A DNA stretch of 64,000 nt from positions 1 through 64,000 of the forward strand of contig JABXHY010000032.1 in the NCBI GenBank assembly GCA_013373375.1, read 5' to 3'. How positions within the stretch are numbered: position 1 is the stretch's first letter; each line of letters starts with the position of its first letter. Positions 1-8,446 of the stretch are shown piece after piece. The stretch is from Gammaproteobacteria bacterium. Its GTDB lineage: Bacteria > Pseudomonadota > Gammaproteobacteria > Enterobacterales > Kangiellaceae. The notes under the pieces are model-generated. The model was not told the DNA's origin. It saw only the letters and a program-made list of their open reading frames with translations, and made no database searches. Both the position numbers and the translations under genes were made by a program.

Positions 1-83
1 CCAATAAAGCCCAAGAAGCATTGAACCTCATGAATAACGGAAAAATCAAAGGACGGTTATTTAAAGCTCGCATGGTCAAGTAA
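1..83 (+). CDS. C-terminal tail of an unknown CDS, possibly a zinc-type (MDR) alcohol dehydrogenase
   Basis: The reading frame is open from the window edge and ends at TAA 81-83. The last residues include NNGKIKGRLFKARMVK. The pattern 'L..M..GKI.GR' resembles the C-terminal end of medium-chain zinc-dependent alcohol dehydrogenases, where an 'M..GKI.GR.V' motif precedes the stop. Only 26 residues are visible, so the family is a guess and the start lies outside the window. No terminator hairpin follows it directly. Confidence 0.4.
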   Translation, partial: NKAQEALNLMNNGKIKGRLFKARMVK

Positions 84-445
84 TCTTTTAACTAAGTAAT
101 CATTTAACAAAGTAACCTCTTAACTATGTCATGTCTGGACTAACTCATGTCTGAACGCAGTAAATACCGACATAAGATCTGGCAAAAACAACTGATTTCC
201 ATTTTGACAACACGAAAAGTCCTGCAATATTAAGTTCTAGTACTTCCTTAGCATTGCCCTGTATCTTATTGATAAACTTCAATTATATTCTTATTGTAGT
301 ACGGTACTACACCGACTAAGTGGTTCTCTGTTACTATAACGAGTATTCGTTTCAGACTTTCGATTGTGATGCCGACTGTGCTTCCGTTTGTGTTGCCGAT
401 TTTTTTGCCGTCTGTGCTGCCATAAATACAAGGATTAAAGACTCA
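84..445. other. Intergenic gap upstream of the sensory operon
   Basis: About 360 bases with no convincing gene. Near-repeats of the type 'taactaagtaatcatttaacaaagtaacctcttaactatgt' occur around 86-128, as short imperfect direct repeats. The promoter of the downstream operon should lie here, but I cannot fix -10/-35 elements with confidence. The frame of the following gene is open back to GTG 320, but that extension is Cys-rich and low in quality. Confidence 0.4.
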
Positions 446-2374
446 ATGAGTCTCAATAAACCAGTGGTGCTTTACCGTTACGAGACCGCCGAGCATCTCG
501 ATAATTTTAAAAAGTCATTCCAGGAAGACTTTACCATCGTCAGTTGCAGCGATGACGAGCAAGCGCTAAACGAGATCAAAAGCCCTACCATTTTTTGCGC
601 AGTATTCATTGAGCACAATAACTTTTCCAAAATACAAACGTCAAACCTTTACGATCGATTAACCAAGTCTGCTGACCAAAGCAATCCTGAACAAAACAAC
701 CCTGAGCAAAGCAATCATTTTGATTTACCTGTTTTTGTATTAGCTCAGGCAGTACAGATAGATGATATTGCTTCCGTTTTAAAAAGTCACAAAATAAAAA
801 AATTCTACAATAAACCTTACGATACTGATCAGATACGATCAGATGTATTCTCAGCTCACTTAAGTCGACCGCAAAACACCAATCCGTCAGAACCGTCATT
901 CATCCAGCCTGGCAACAACTTTCCTTACAACAACGTTCCTTACAACAACGATCAATGCCCGAAGTTAGGCGTACTTATTGTTGACGATGAAGTACTGGCG
1001 ACTAAATACTTGGTAAAACAACTCCAGCAAAAGAACAGCGCAATCCAGATATTTGTGGCGGCAAATGCAGATGAGGCGCTTAAGCTATTAACCACAACTG
1101 AAAACAATATCGCCGTAATAATTAGCGATCATCGTATGCCGGGGATGAAAGGCGAACAGCTACTCAATGAGATTCGACAACTGCATCCAAATGTCATCCG
1201 TATTCTTACTTCTGCCTATCAAGAAGTGGACGTAGCCTTAGGTGCAATTAACAATGGTCAGATATACCAATATTTAAAAAAGCCTTGGAACGCGCATCAA
1301 GTCAACCAGTTAATAAATGAGGCGCTTCATCAATATCAACAACAAAAAGATAAACAGCACCTGAAGCAAACCGAACTATCAGCGGAGTTATCACGATTAC
1401 TTGAGCGGCGTTATCAAAATTTATTAAAGAGTTTCGATAGCAGCGATTCAACGAGTTTAGGTAAAGTATTTCCCGACTTTATCGAGTTTTTACAATCCAT
1501 TAACCCATCAATTTGGTCGCAATCAAAACAATCTCTTTCAAAAGATTCTCTATCAAAACAATCTTCATCAAACCTTACTAAATCTAAACTGACCCAACCA
1601 AAACTCACAAGCTCGAGTCAAGCTGCTGTACGAGCCAGCAAAGAAACCAACCTGGAAGAAAAGTTACTGAATGATTTTCGTCTTAAAGTGGATCGTTGGT
1701 TTAATATATTGGCTGAATTGCAAGAAGAGACAAATTTCAAGTTTGGACAGACGATTGAAGAACAGCCAGAGTTTAAGTCGATATTAAATCAAGTTGTTTT
1801 AACTGTTGTCGATCAGTTAACCGAAAGTTCCGGTCAGATAAACGAGTGTTCCGATCAATTGAACCAAACCTCCGGTCAGCTAACCGAAACCTCCGATCAG
1901 CTAACCGAAACCTCCGATCAGATAATCGAAACCTCCGGTCAGTTCACCGAAACCAATAATCCCAAACTAAATACGACGATAAATCAAAACCTTTCAGAAA
2001 AGCTAGAGAACTTTCAGCAGTTACAGCACTTACAACAAAAATTAATCGAACAGATCGTCTTCGCCATCAGGCAATTATTAAAAGGTTCAAATTTAAACAC
2101 AGAAGTTTTTCATAAAAGAAGCAATACAAATAGTCATAACGATTTCAGCATTTTAATCGAAAGCGATCCGAATCGGCCGTTTATTGTCCTAAAGCATTTA
2201 CTCAGCCCTCTTACCTCTGCTTCCGATAACTTTACCGATCAGCAGTCGGCGTTATTGCTGTTGTTTTATTTAAATACACTCTCAAAGGATTTGGTCAGTT
2301 TTCAAACACTGAACGACGATTTCCAGGAAAGCGGCTTTCGGCTAATCTTACGCGCTGAGGTATCAGAAAGGTGA
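446..2374 (+). CDS. Response regulator with two receiver-type domains and a long novel C-terminal region
   Basis: I place the start at ATG 446 (642 aa), which has AAGGA upstream, rather than GTG 320. The N-terminal ~105 residues look like a degenerate receiver fold (begins MSLNKPVVLYRYE). A second, canonical receiver starts near residue 173 (LGVLIVDDEV), with predicted phospho-acceptor Asp228 in IISDHRMPGMKG and a conserved Lys in YLKKPW. After the receiver there is no output domain I recognise. Instead there is a Ser/Lys/Gln-rich linker (about residues 355-395), a helical stretch, and a run of 7-residue repeats (about 456-503). Stop and next start overlap (GTGA), so it is coupled to the LuxR regulator and histidine kinase downstream. 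Likely role: phospho-relay or regulatory element for the adjacent kinase. The output is unknown. Confidence 0.75.
   Translation: MSLNKPVVLYRYETAEHLDNFKKSFQEDFTIVSCSDDEQALNEIKSPTIFCAVFIEHNNFSKIQTSNLYDRLTKSADQSNPEQNNPEQSNHFDLPVFVLAQAVQIDDIASVLKSHKIKKFYNKPYDTDQIRSDVFSAHLSRPQNTNPSEPSFIQPGNNFPYNNVPYNNDQCPKLGVLIVDDEVLATKYLVKQLQQKNSAIQIFVAANADEALKLLTTTENNIAVIISDHRMPGMKGEQLLNEIRQLHPNVIRILTSAYQEVDVALGAINNGQIYQYLKKPWNAHQVNQLINEALHQYQQQKDKQHLKQTELSAELSRLLERRYQNLLKSFDSSDSTSLGKVFPDFIEFLQSINPSIWSQSKQSLSKDSLSKQSSSNLTKSKLTQPKLTSSSQAAVRASKETNLEEKLLNDFRLKVDRWFNILAELQEETNFKFGQTIEEQPEFKSILNQVVLTVVDQLTESSGQINECSDQLNQTSGQLTETSDQLTETSDQIIETSGQFTETNNPKLNTTINQNLSEKLENFQQLQHLQQKLIEQIVFAIRQLLKGSNLNTEVFHKRSNTNSHNDFSILIESDPNRPFIVLKHLLSPLTSASDNFTDQQSALLLLFYLNTLSKDLVSFQTLNDDFQESGFRLILRAEVSER
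1811..1953 (+). repeat. 21-bp tandem repeats encoding heptads inside the response regulator
   Basis: About seven consecutive 21-base units encode variants of (T/S)(S)(G/D)QLTE, such as TSGQLTE, TSDQLTE, TSDQIIE and TSGQFTE. The middle units are almost identical at DNA level ('gaaacctccgatcagctaacc'-type). A strict heptad with Leu/Ile/Phe at one position suggests a short amphipathic helix or coiled coil. Such repeats can expand or contract by slippage. Confidence 0.85.
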
Positions 2375-3018
2375 GCAACGCCAATCTGCCAAAAGTTTTT
2401 GTGACCATTGATAAGCTGCTGTACAGAGAATCAGTATTATTCCAGCTACTGCAGCAAGACATCGATATCGTAGGAGAATGTTCAACCGGAGTAGAAACGC
2501 TTCAACAACTTAATTCTTCCCAAGCGACTGTATTAATTATTGAAGAAACATTAAGTGACAACGATGGGTTAACCATTTCAGAAATCGCTCTTGCTAAAAA
2601 TCCTCGACTCGCCGTTATTTTATTGGTCGAAAACAAGATAAACCAAAATCGTTTATCAATATATCTGGATTCTGGTATTAAATCTGTATTGTCAAAAACG
2701 CAATCCATTCGAGATCTCATTAAAACCCTTTATTACGCTCAGTCAGGTCAGGTTTATATCAATGCAGAGCAATTTCACGACAGTTCCGATCATGAATCTT
2801 TGAATAAGAGTAACTTTTTAGAGCTTTCCGATAGAGAACAAGAAGTCGCGACGCTAATTGGACGAAAAATTCCGATTAAAGACATCGCTGAGAATCTTGG
2901 TGTATCGAGCAAAACAGTCCACACCTACAAAGAGCGTATTCTTATTAAAATGGGGTTTGAGCGTTTGCCAGAACTTATACTATTTATGCAACGTTATATT
3001 CGGCAGGTTGGTTTATGA
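2371..3018 (+). CDS. LuxR/NarL-family response regulator with Asp-to-Glu receiver
   Basis: 215 aa from a GTG start that overlaps the stop of the preceding gene (GTGA). The N-terminal receiver-like domain covers about residues 8-125. A NarL/LuxR helix-turn-helix covers about 148-207 (LSDREQEVATLIG, IAENLGVSSKTVHTYKERI). In a normal receiver the phospho-acceptor lies in 'VVLLDLxMPGxDG'. Here the equivalent segment reads VLIIEETLSDNDG, with Glu58 in place of Asp. One residue of the N-terminal acidic pair is also Ile (VFVTIDK). The conserved Lys seems present (SVLSK). The protein is therefore probably phosphorylation-independent, or locked in an active-like state. Next gene overlaps by 4 bases. 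Confidence 0.88.
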   Translation: MSNANLPKVFVTIDKLLYRESVLFQLLQQDIDIVGECSTGVETLQQLNSSQATVLIIEETLSDNDGLTISEIALAKNPRLAVILLVENKINQNRLSIYLDSGIKSVLSKTQSIRDLIKTLYYAQSGQVYINAEQFHDSSDHESLNKSNFLELSDREQEVATLIGRKIPIKDIAENLGVSSKTVHTYKERILIKMGFERLPELILFMQRYIRQVGL

Positions 3019-4430
3019 TGATTTTTAACGGATTAGCCAAAATCAATGAAAAGCCCCCTGCTCAACAACAGGCGTTTGAATTATTCGCGCATGAGACTAT
3101 TCAAAACAAATTTAAACCTCTGTTTGCGGATTGGTCACTTATTGTTGCCATAGTATCGGCGATATTGTTTATTGTTTCTCATTTGCTTAATGACAGCCAT
3201 TCAACACCGGTTCACCCTCTTACTTATGTTTATGTGGTTTTGTTGGGCGGTTTACTGGTTGCCCATCGCAAAACTGAGCTGCGTACAAAGTCACCTCTTG
3301 TTGTTTATCTTATATTTTCGATTATTTCGAGCTTTGGTTTTCTCGATTATTTTGCCAAACAAGGCGACATAAAAGCACTTTATGGGTTGTTTTTCTTTTT
3401 GTCATCGGTCGGCTTTTTAACTTTTTCTATTAAGCACAGTTTAATTATGGTGGGGATCACTTTAGGCATGCTGGTATTGGTAAGCTCTGGCTTGCCTGCT
3501 CAAACACTACAAAACCATTCAACAGTCACTCAAGTTTTATCGGTATTATCCAACTGGCTAATTGTCTCTTGCATTGTGTTGGCTCCTGCTTGGGCGCTGC
3601 TCAATCAGTGGCTATTTCGAAACATCTTAGCATTGCAATTTATTGCCGATAAAACCAATCAAGATTTATCTACCGCATTACGTACTTTAAAAGAAACGGA
3701 AAAGAAGCTGATCCAACAACAGAAGAATCAAGCTCTCAACCATATGGCTGCTGGGTTACTTCACGAAATCATTAATCCAGTGAACAGTTCTATTCAAGCG
3801 ATTAATTATGCGCAAAGTGTGAATCAGCAAGAAGAACTAAACGAAGTATTAGAAGATGCACTACAACAGCAAAAACGGGTGGTGACAACCGTTGAAGAAC
3901 TTAAAGTTTTTTCAAAGCCGAATCCGGACTACGAAAAATCAATTGAGAACTTCAGTGATTTACTCAACACCGCTTCGAATTTATGCAAGCATGAACTGAC
4001 CAATATTACAATCGTGAATAATTTAAAACCGGATTTATCCCTTAAATGCTACCCTACCGCTTGCATTCAGGTGCTGATCAATCTACTGACTAATGCCGCT
4101 AGTGCAATTAAGCAAAAGAGTCATCAACCAAAATCTCATCATGAAAAGGATCGTCAAGAAAAACCTCAACAGGAAAAAGCAGTCATCGAAATTAATGGCG
4201 AAGCCAATAGCGATACAATTACCATTGCCGTTAAAGATAATGGTATTGGCATTAAGCCAGAAGAGCTCGATAAAATATCCGACCCATTTTATTCCAGCCA
4301 GGATACAGAAGACAGAATGGGACTGGGTTTAAGTATATGCCAAACCATTATGCGCCATCACAGTGGTAAGTTGAGTATTGAGAGTGAAATGGGGAAATGG
4401 ACGCAAGTGTCGTTGGTGTTTCCGAATTAA
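3015..4430 (+). CDS. Membrane sensor histidine kinase
   Basis: 471 aa; ATG overlaps the upstream TGA. The N-terminal half has about six hydrophobic segments (roughly 40-58, 69-84, 94-112, 121-138, 142-160, 176-200) and no large periplasmic domain. This suggests sensing within the membrane. A short coiled coil (about 212-240) leads to the HisKA domain with the phospho-accepting His250 in LLHEIINPVN. The ATPase domain shows the N box (LINLLTNAASAI), G1 (VKDNGIGI) and G2 (GLGLSICQTIMRHHSG). This arrangement is that of an active kinase. It is the last gene of a three-gene coupled operon, so its partners are most likely the two regulators upstream. The 'SHQPKSHHEKDRQEKPQQEK' insert between N and G1 boxes is unusual. 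Confidence 0.9.
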   Translation: MMIFNGLAKINEKPPAQQQAFELFAHETIQNKFKPLFADWSLIVAIVSAILFIVSHLLNDSHSTPVHPLTYVYVVLLGGLLVAHRKTELRTKSPLVVYLIFSIISSFGFLDYFAKQGDIKALYGLFFFLSSVGFLTFSIKHSLIMVGITLGMLVLVSSGLPAQTLQNHSTVTQVLSVLSNWLIVSCIVLAPAWALLNQWLFRNILALQFIADKTNQDLSTALRTLKETEKKLIQQQKNQALNHMAAGLLHEIINPVNSSIQAINYAQSVNQQEELNEVLEDALQQQKRVVTTVEELKVFSKPNPDYEKSIENFSDLLNTASNLCKHELTNITIVNNLKPDLSLKCYPTACIQVLINLLTNAASAIKQKSHQPKSHHEKDRQEKPQQEKAVIEINGEANSDTITIAVKDNGIGIKPEELDKISDPFYSSQDTEDRMGLGLSICQTIMRHHSGKLSIESEMGKWTQVSLVFPN

Positions 4431-4526
4431 CTATCTTATTTTTCTGCTCATTCGAACTCATGCTTCTTACCGCGGCTACCAGAGAAGAAGCCTTATGAAG
4501 AATGACCGTAAACCAACAAAAGAACT

Positions 4527-5387
4527 TCAAATATTCTCATCGTATAAATTTCTTTCGCCTTTATAATTGGTAACATACCAAATTCTTACTGCTGCATATT
4601 TGTCGTTAAAAAATGGCATTAATTTGATATGGTAACGAGAATATGTCTCAGCTCTTTGATTATAAATATAAAAATCATAATAATTTTGCCATGACTGTCC
4701 ATCGCCTTCTTTTTTTACAGTGGAGTAATAACCCGAATCTGGTGCTTCGAACATATACTGGTCGGTTGTTTCTATTAAGCCTCCCTTATGGTAGTTAATC
4801 GTAGCCGTCCAGTCGGTCTCGCTTCTCTCAAATCTAATATACATACCGGCTTTTTCAATTTCATCAACTTGTCGAGCATAGAGTTTTGAGTCAAAATCAA
4901 GAAAGTAAAGCCTTCCGTCAGGTATACCTGCAAATAGTCTTTCTCCCGTTTTCACCTGACTTTCAGCTTCTTTTTTCCAGATTACAATAGTAAAGGGAAT
5001 GTCTTTGCTGTAATTGCCCCAATAATTCTGATGATCTTTTTTGGAACGGCCATAAATATTTATTCGTTGCTCGGGGGTATCTTGATTATTATCCAATCTG
5101 AAAACATAATTTCTTTTCTCTATTCCCCACATCGATAAGCCGTTACCATAAGCGCCTTTGGTAAATCCTAATCCGTTGTCGTCCGTTAATAGGTAATCTG
5201 AATCAGATCCGTCGTTTAAGTAACCTGATGTTCCACCATAGTTAATCTTAACTTCCTCGACGGGATTAGAATATTGGTCAACGACTTGCACCCAAAGGTT
5301 GATATTTTTTTGTTTTTTTATAATAAGTAAGACTGAGCCGACCACTCCTACTAGTGCAAGCAAAATAAACGTTTTGTTTTGTTTCAC
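4527..5387 (-). CDS. Membrane-anchored or secreted hypothetical protein
   Basis: 286 aa, on the minus strand and convergent with the sensor kinase. Residues about 7-24 (FILLALVGVVGSVLLIIKK) form a single N-terminal membrane anchor. The rest is polar and rich in Tyr, Asp and Gly, consistent with an exported beta-rich domain. An early segment, 'LWVQVVDQYSNPVEEVKI', resembles the start of a carboxypeptidase-regulatory-like or Big-type beta sandwich ('V.D..g.Pv..v.v'). I recognise no enzyme motif. The 96-base gap to the kinase stop holds no clear terminator. Confidence 0.65.
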   Translation of the reverse strand: MKQNKTFILLALVGVVGSVLLIIKKQKNINLWVQVVDQYSNPVEEVKINYGGTSGYLNDGSDSDYLLTDDNGLGFTKGAYGNGLSMWGIEKRNYVFRLDNNQDTPEQRINIYGRSKKDHQNYWGNYSKDIPFTIVIWKKEAESQVKTGERLFAGIPDGRLYFLDFDSKLYARQVDEIEKAGMYIRFERSETDWTATINYHKGGLIETTDQYMFEAPDSGYYSTVKKEGDGQSWQNYYDFYIYNQRAETYSRYHIKLMPFFNDKYAAVRIWYVTNYKGERNLYDENI

Positions 5388-5586
5388 TAAATCATTTACC
5401 TCCTATAGCCATCACACTAATACATCCTCAACAGGTCTCTCAGAATTGGCATTATTAGCTTTTTTATCACATAAATTATCATACATGAATTTATATATGC
5501 CATGGCCCAATAAACACATCTGCTAGAAAAGCAGTAATCATAAAAGCAAAACTAATAGAACCAATTATAAATATACTATATAAGAG

Positions 5587-5772
5587 CTAATTTTTAGGTA
5601 GTATAATAAATATCTTTGATATAAAAACGAGTCGTGAATATACGATTAAGATGGGGATAACAACGATTGACATAAAGCCGAGCGCCTGTACTCCACCGAT
5701 TATAAAATATATAAGTAATATGACTGCAGTTAAGAACTCACCTATTGAGTAGAGATTTATATGATTTTTCAC
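5587..5772 (-). CDS. Small two-helix membrane protein
   Basis: 61 aa. Two hydrophobic stretches (IGEFLTAVILLIYFIIGGV and about 33-55, FMSIVVIPILIVYSRLVFI) make it a plausible small integral membrane protein. No family recognised. It is short and AT-rich, so chance coding cannot be excluded. Support is the continuous hydrophobic pattern and co-orientation with neighbours. Confidence 0.4.
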   Translation of the reverse strand: MKNHINLYSIGEFLTAVILLIYFIIGGVQALGFMSIVVIPILIVYSRLVFISKIFIILPKN

Positions 5773-5822
5773 AATCTATGACTTAGCCTTTTACGTTTTA
5801 CTCATCGATTTAAGTCATATAA

Positions 5823-6080
5823 TCATTGATAACGTGACCTGACCCCATCACTTTCAGTCAGCTCCATAAAATAGGTCGCGGTTGGGGTCTGAATGACCAT
5901 TTCATCAAGCGTTCGCTCATTCGGCAGGTCAGAATGGTTCGGTTGGATTACTTCAATCAAGTGTTTACCGGTGTCTTTAACAGCTACTTGTACAAGTAGC
6001 TTATTAGGATTCCACTGAATTGGCAAGTTGATACAAAATATTCGGTCATAATGACCATAAGAGAAGAGATATTGAGAGGC
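5823..6080 (-). pseudogene. Remnant of a gene (C-terminal fragment of unknown protein)
   Basis: The frame is open from just after a TAA (complement of 6081-6083) to a TGA at 5823. It reads coherently (SYGHYDRIFCINLPIQW, VAVKDTGKHLIEVIQP, RTLDEMVIQTPTATYFMEL). There is no ATG near its start, only an internal TTG at 6026, and it looks like the end of a longer protein. Its last codons lie inside the GGGGTCAGGTCAC repeat (TESDGVRSRYQ, then stop). This suggests a repeat-mediated truncation. I do not recognise the parent family. It could also be a 67-aa gene using the TTG. Confidence 0.35.
5834..5846 (-). repeat. GGGGTCAGGTCAC motif, copy 1
   Basis: Plus strand reads GTGACCTGACCCC. The complement GGGGTCAGGTCAC recurs in direct form at 10758-10770 and 14131-14143, always at gene ends or in gaps of the accessory region. 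The function is unknown. It may mark ends of a small repeated element. Confidence 0.7.
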
Positions 6081-6260
6081 TTAGACTTTTCTGGTCGAAG
6101 CTCACGGAAACATTTTTGGTGGTTTGCGAAAAAGGGATAATTATCTTAAAAAAAGATTATATCCTCTATTAATCGGAAAATGTCTTGAAACACTCTATAT
6201 CTTTGGCCGTGAACTTTATATAGTCATGTGAATTTGATTGCAAATTTTCAAGAGGAAAAT

Positions 6261-6635
6261 GTGAGTAGATTTATCGTCATATTGTTACTACTGATTAGTA
6301 TACCTAGCTTTTCAAAGTCGTTTAATATTAAAAACCTCGGTGCACTGTACATTCTAAATGAAGGTCCAACTAAGCCTGGTGCCTTGATGGCTGAGTTTCC
6401 AGCATTTCAGAATATTAAAAAGGCGCTGATTTCAACTATTCATAATAAACCGAACGTTAACTCCACAGACGAAGAGTCTCCAACAATTTATAAATTGAAG
6501 TTGATAGACGAAGATAAAAACTGGGTTGATGTATCGCTGAAACCTTACCAACTGCTGGTTGATAGCCGTGTTTACACGATAAGTGATGAAAACTATAACA
6601 TCATAGTTAACAATATTGAGATGAGGCTTAAGTAG
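6261..6635 (+). CDS. Small exported hypothetical protein
   Basis: I choose GTG 6261 (124 aa) because 'caagaggaaaat' places AGAGGA at good spacing before it. It also gives a typical signal peptide (SRFIVILLLLISIPSFS). An upstream GTG at 6228 would add 11 polar residues. The mature part has 'LYILNEGPTKPGALMAEF' and a second half with LKLIDEDKNWVDVSLKPY and YTISDENYNIIVNNIEMRLK. No family recognised. It is the only plus-strand gene within the 4.5-22.6 kb minus-strand run, so it was probably inserted or inverted separately. Confidence 0.6.
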   Translation: MSRFIVILLLLISIPSFSKSFNIKNLGALYILNEGPTKPGALMAEFPAFQNIKKALISTIHNKPNVNSTDEESPTIYKLKLIDEDKNWVDVSLKPYQLLVDSRVYTISDENYNIIVNNIEMRLK

Positions 6636-6746
6636 TGGATATCACTTCAAAGCTGAACTAAGAGTATCAAAGAGTTAGATGGACCACGAGCGCATAACGC
6701 TTTGCTAAAAAGCGCTGGGTTGTCGGCGTCTTCTTTCAGCGCCTGG

Positions 6747-7061
6747 TTAAGTATTTTTTGCATCGCCATTTGGTTTGACGACAAAATTCGTCTTTCGTTT
6801 TTCCGTTCCAGAAGCTTTCTCTGGTAGCAAGCTCCAACTATCGTCCTTCTCAAAAGTATGCTTCAAAAGCTTAGCTCTATAGCCATTTGCATACCGATGC
6901 TGAGATTGGCGTAGACTATAGCCATTAGCACCGCCCTCATAATCTGGGTCAGAAAATTGAACAGAGTCATCTTCCCAGTCGCACAGTTCGCAAATTACGA
7001 AAGTACCTGGCGGTTCCAAATCAAGAGTTTTATAGCCGCAGCACGGGCAAGTAAACTTCAT
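6747..7061 (-). CDS. CPCC-type cysteine-rich (zinc-binding) protein
   Basis: 104 aa. Starts MKFTCPCCGYKTLDLEPPGT, then ICELCDWEDD, then FSDPDYEGGANGYSLRQSQ. This matches the Cys_rich_CPCC family (CPCCGY...C..C.WEDD...DPDY.GGAN..SL..AQ), short proteins with a four-Cys zinc-binding site and no settled function. They occur in accessory regions, often near toxin/immunity-type genes. The stop codon lies in ACTTAAC. Convergent with the small exported protein downstream. Confidence 0.88.
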   Translation of the reverse strand: MKFTCPCCGYKTLDLEPPGTFVICELCDWEDDSVQFSDPDYEGGANGYSLRQSQHRYANGYRAKLLKHTFEKDDSWSLLPEKASGTEKRKTNFVVKPNGDAKNT

Positions 7062-7494
7062 ATGCTGATGATGTCCCTATTTGATACTTACCGCTTATTC
7101 TATTCATGTAAGCGTAAATAAACCGCTCACTTTTCATACCGAATAGCCTACAGCCCTTTGATAACAATGGCTAGAGCAAAAGTCACATTTTCGAATAATG
7201 TTTGATAGAACGCTTAATAGTATATAACTCCATTATATGCGCCAGTGTATTCCCAATAAATTCAACTAGTTAGCGATTTATCCACAGATATATCTACGAA
7301 AATACGATGGGATTTTTCGGTGAAACTCAAGCTTAAAGCCGCTTTGTGAGGTAAGCGGACTAGATTAGGCCGTTATTTGAAGGGCAATAAGAGCTAGTTT
7401 TTCAAAGCACGTTAAGTCCGCTATAAGATAGCTTCCGACACTTCTCAGTTTTGTTTCATTTCGCCTTTCGGCCAAAAGCGGACGTTACAATTTT
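7062..7494. other. 433-base gap with inverted repeats around AGCGGAC
   Basis: No gene seen. The right half holds three copies of a 7-base core: AGCGGAC at 7354-7360 and 7477-7483, and its complement GTCCGCT at 7416-7422. The latter two form an imperfect inverted repeat, GTTAAGTCCGCT (7411-7422) against AGCGGACGTTAC (7477-7488), spaced by 54 bases. The promoter of the CPCC gene should lie near 7070-7200. Confidence 0.6.
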
Positions 7495-8211
7495 TTAATA
7501 AATCTTCCACCCACCCAAGGAATACTTAAAACCACCATCAAGCACGCTATCTATCCAACGCCCCACCTCTGTAGAAAAGAAACCAGGAGCTTTAACAGGC
7601 TGCTCATCTTCTGGCTCAAACCATACTATCGGAAGCGATGAAATCTGACCCAATCCTCCGCCTATTTTTTTGTCTTCTGGAAACCTATTACCAAACTCTT
7701 CTTTTAATCTATGCTTTGCGATAGATTTGGTGACTGTCAAAAATCGTGGTTTGTATAATATCCAGTAGCACTCGACTCCTGACTCTTTGTACCTCTCTTG
7801 CCTCTTAAAATACTCTCTGAGATGCTGGTAAGAATGTTGCACTTCAAAAGCCACTGCTCTAGTAGAATGTTCAAAATATACGTCTGCTTTCCATTTTCCA
7901 GATTTAGAGACGCCAGACACCTCGTCTTTTGCTTTAATTGATCTTTTTTTCAACTCTTTCACAAGTACTTCTTTAACATGTAAATGCCAAATGGTTTAGG
8001 GTGCGGATGCACATTCATCAGAGTAATGCGAGAAAAATGGGAGTCCGTTTGGGCTTGTTTTTAGAATGGCAGGAGCTTTACAACACGGCATCAGGAAATC
8101 CCCAATTCTGTATTTGTTTTTCATCATTTCCCATTCTTGAGGTTCAAATTCAGAAGCAACTGAAAATTCACCATCCTTATTTAGAGCAACTTCTGCCATA
8201 ATACTTTTCAC
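7495..8211 (-). pseudogene. CoiA-like competence/nuclease-type gene split by one in-frame stop
   Basis: Two segments, 8211-7996 and 7962-7495, are in the same frame and separated only by a TAA at 7996-7998 (CCC TAA ACC ATT TGG CAT). The frame between them is open and sensible (TIWHLHVKEVLVKELKK). The first part carries the N-terminal CoiA-like cysteine/histidine region (DFLMPCCKAPAIL, LPFFSHYSDEC). The second carries the nuclease-like core KADVYF...AVAFEVQHS...YKESGVECYWIL, matching 'D....VAFEVQ.S' of the CoiA/PD-(D/E)XK-like family. Read through, it is about 238 residues. Likely a nonsense pseudogene. A sequencing error or readthrough are alternatives. CoiA proteins act on incoming single-stranded DNA during transformation, but CoiA-like domains occur in other contexts too. 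Confidence 0.75.
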
Positions 8212-8446
8212 ATATATTTATTTTACTCTTCATCTAATAGTACCTACATTTTTAATAAGTATATGGATCTTATGTAATGCTCTTTAAGATCATTTCCTAA
8301 CTTAAATGCTGATGCCCGCACAGGATTACTGACTCAAAGTTCGTTATCTCCGCTATGTTTTAAACTCGGATAAAGAAACTCAATATCAAACCAAATTAGA
8401 CAAATAACTTTAGACAATACAGTGATACGAAGCATTGACTTTCATT

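Noticed and set aside
320-445. N-terminal extension of the first response regulator
   Set aside because: The region before ATG 446 is Cys-rich, with poor codon quality and no Shine-Dalgarno sequence at GTG 320. ATG 446 has AAGGA.
6647-6853. 68-codon frame on the minus strand
   Set aside because: Overlaps the end of the CPCC gene in another frame and has no independent support.
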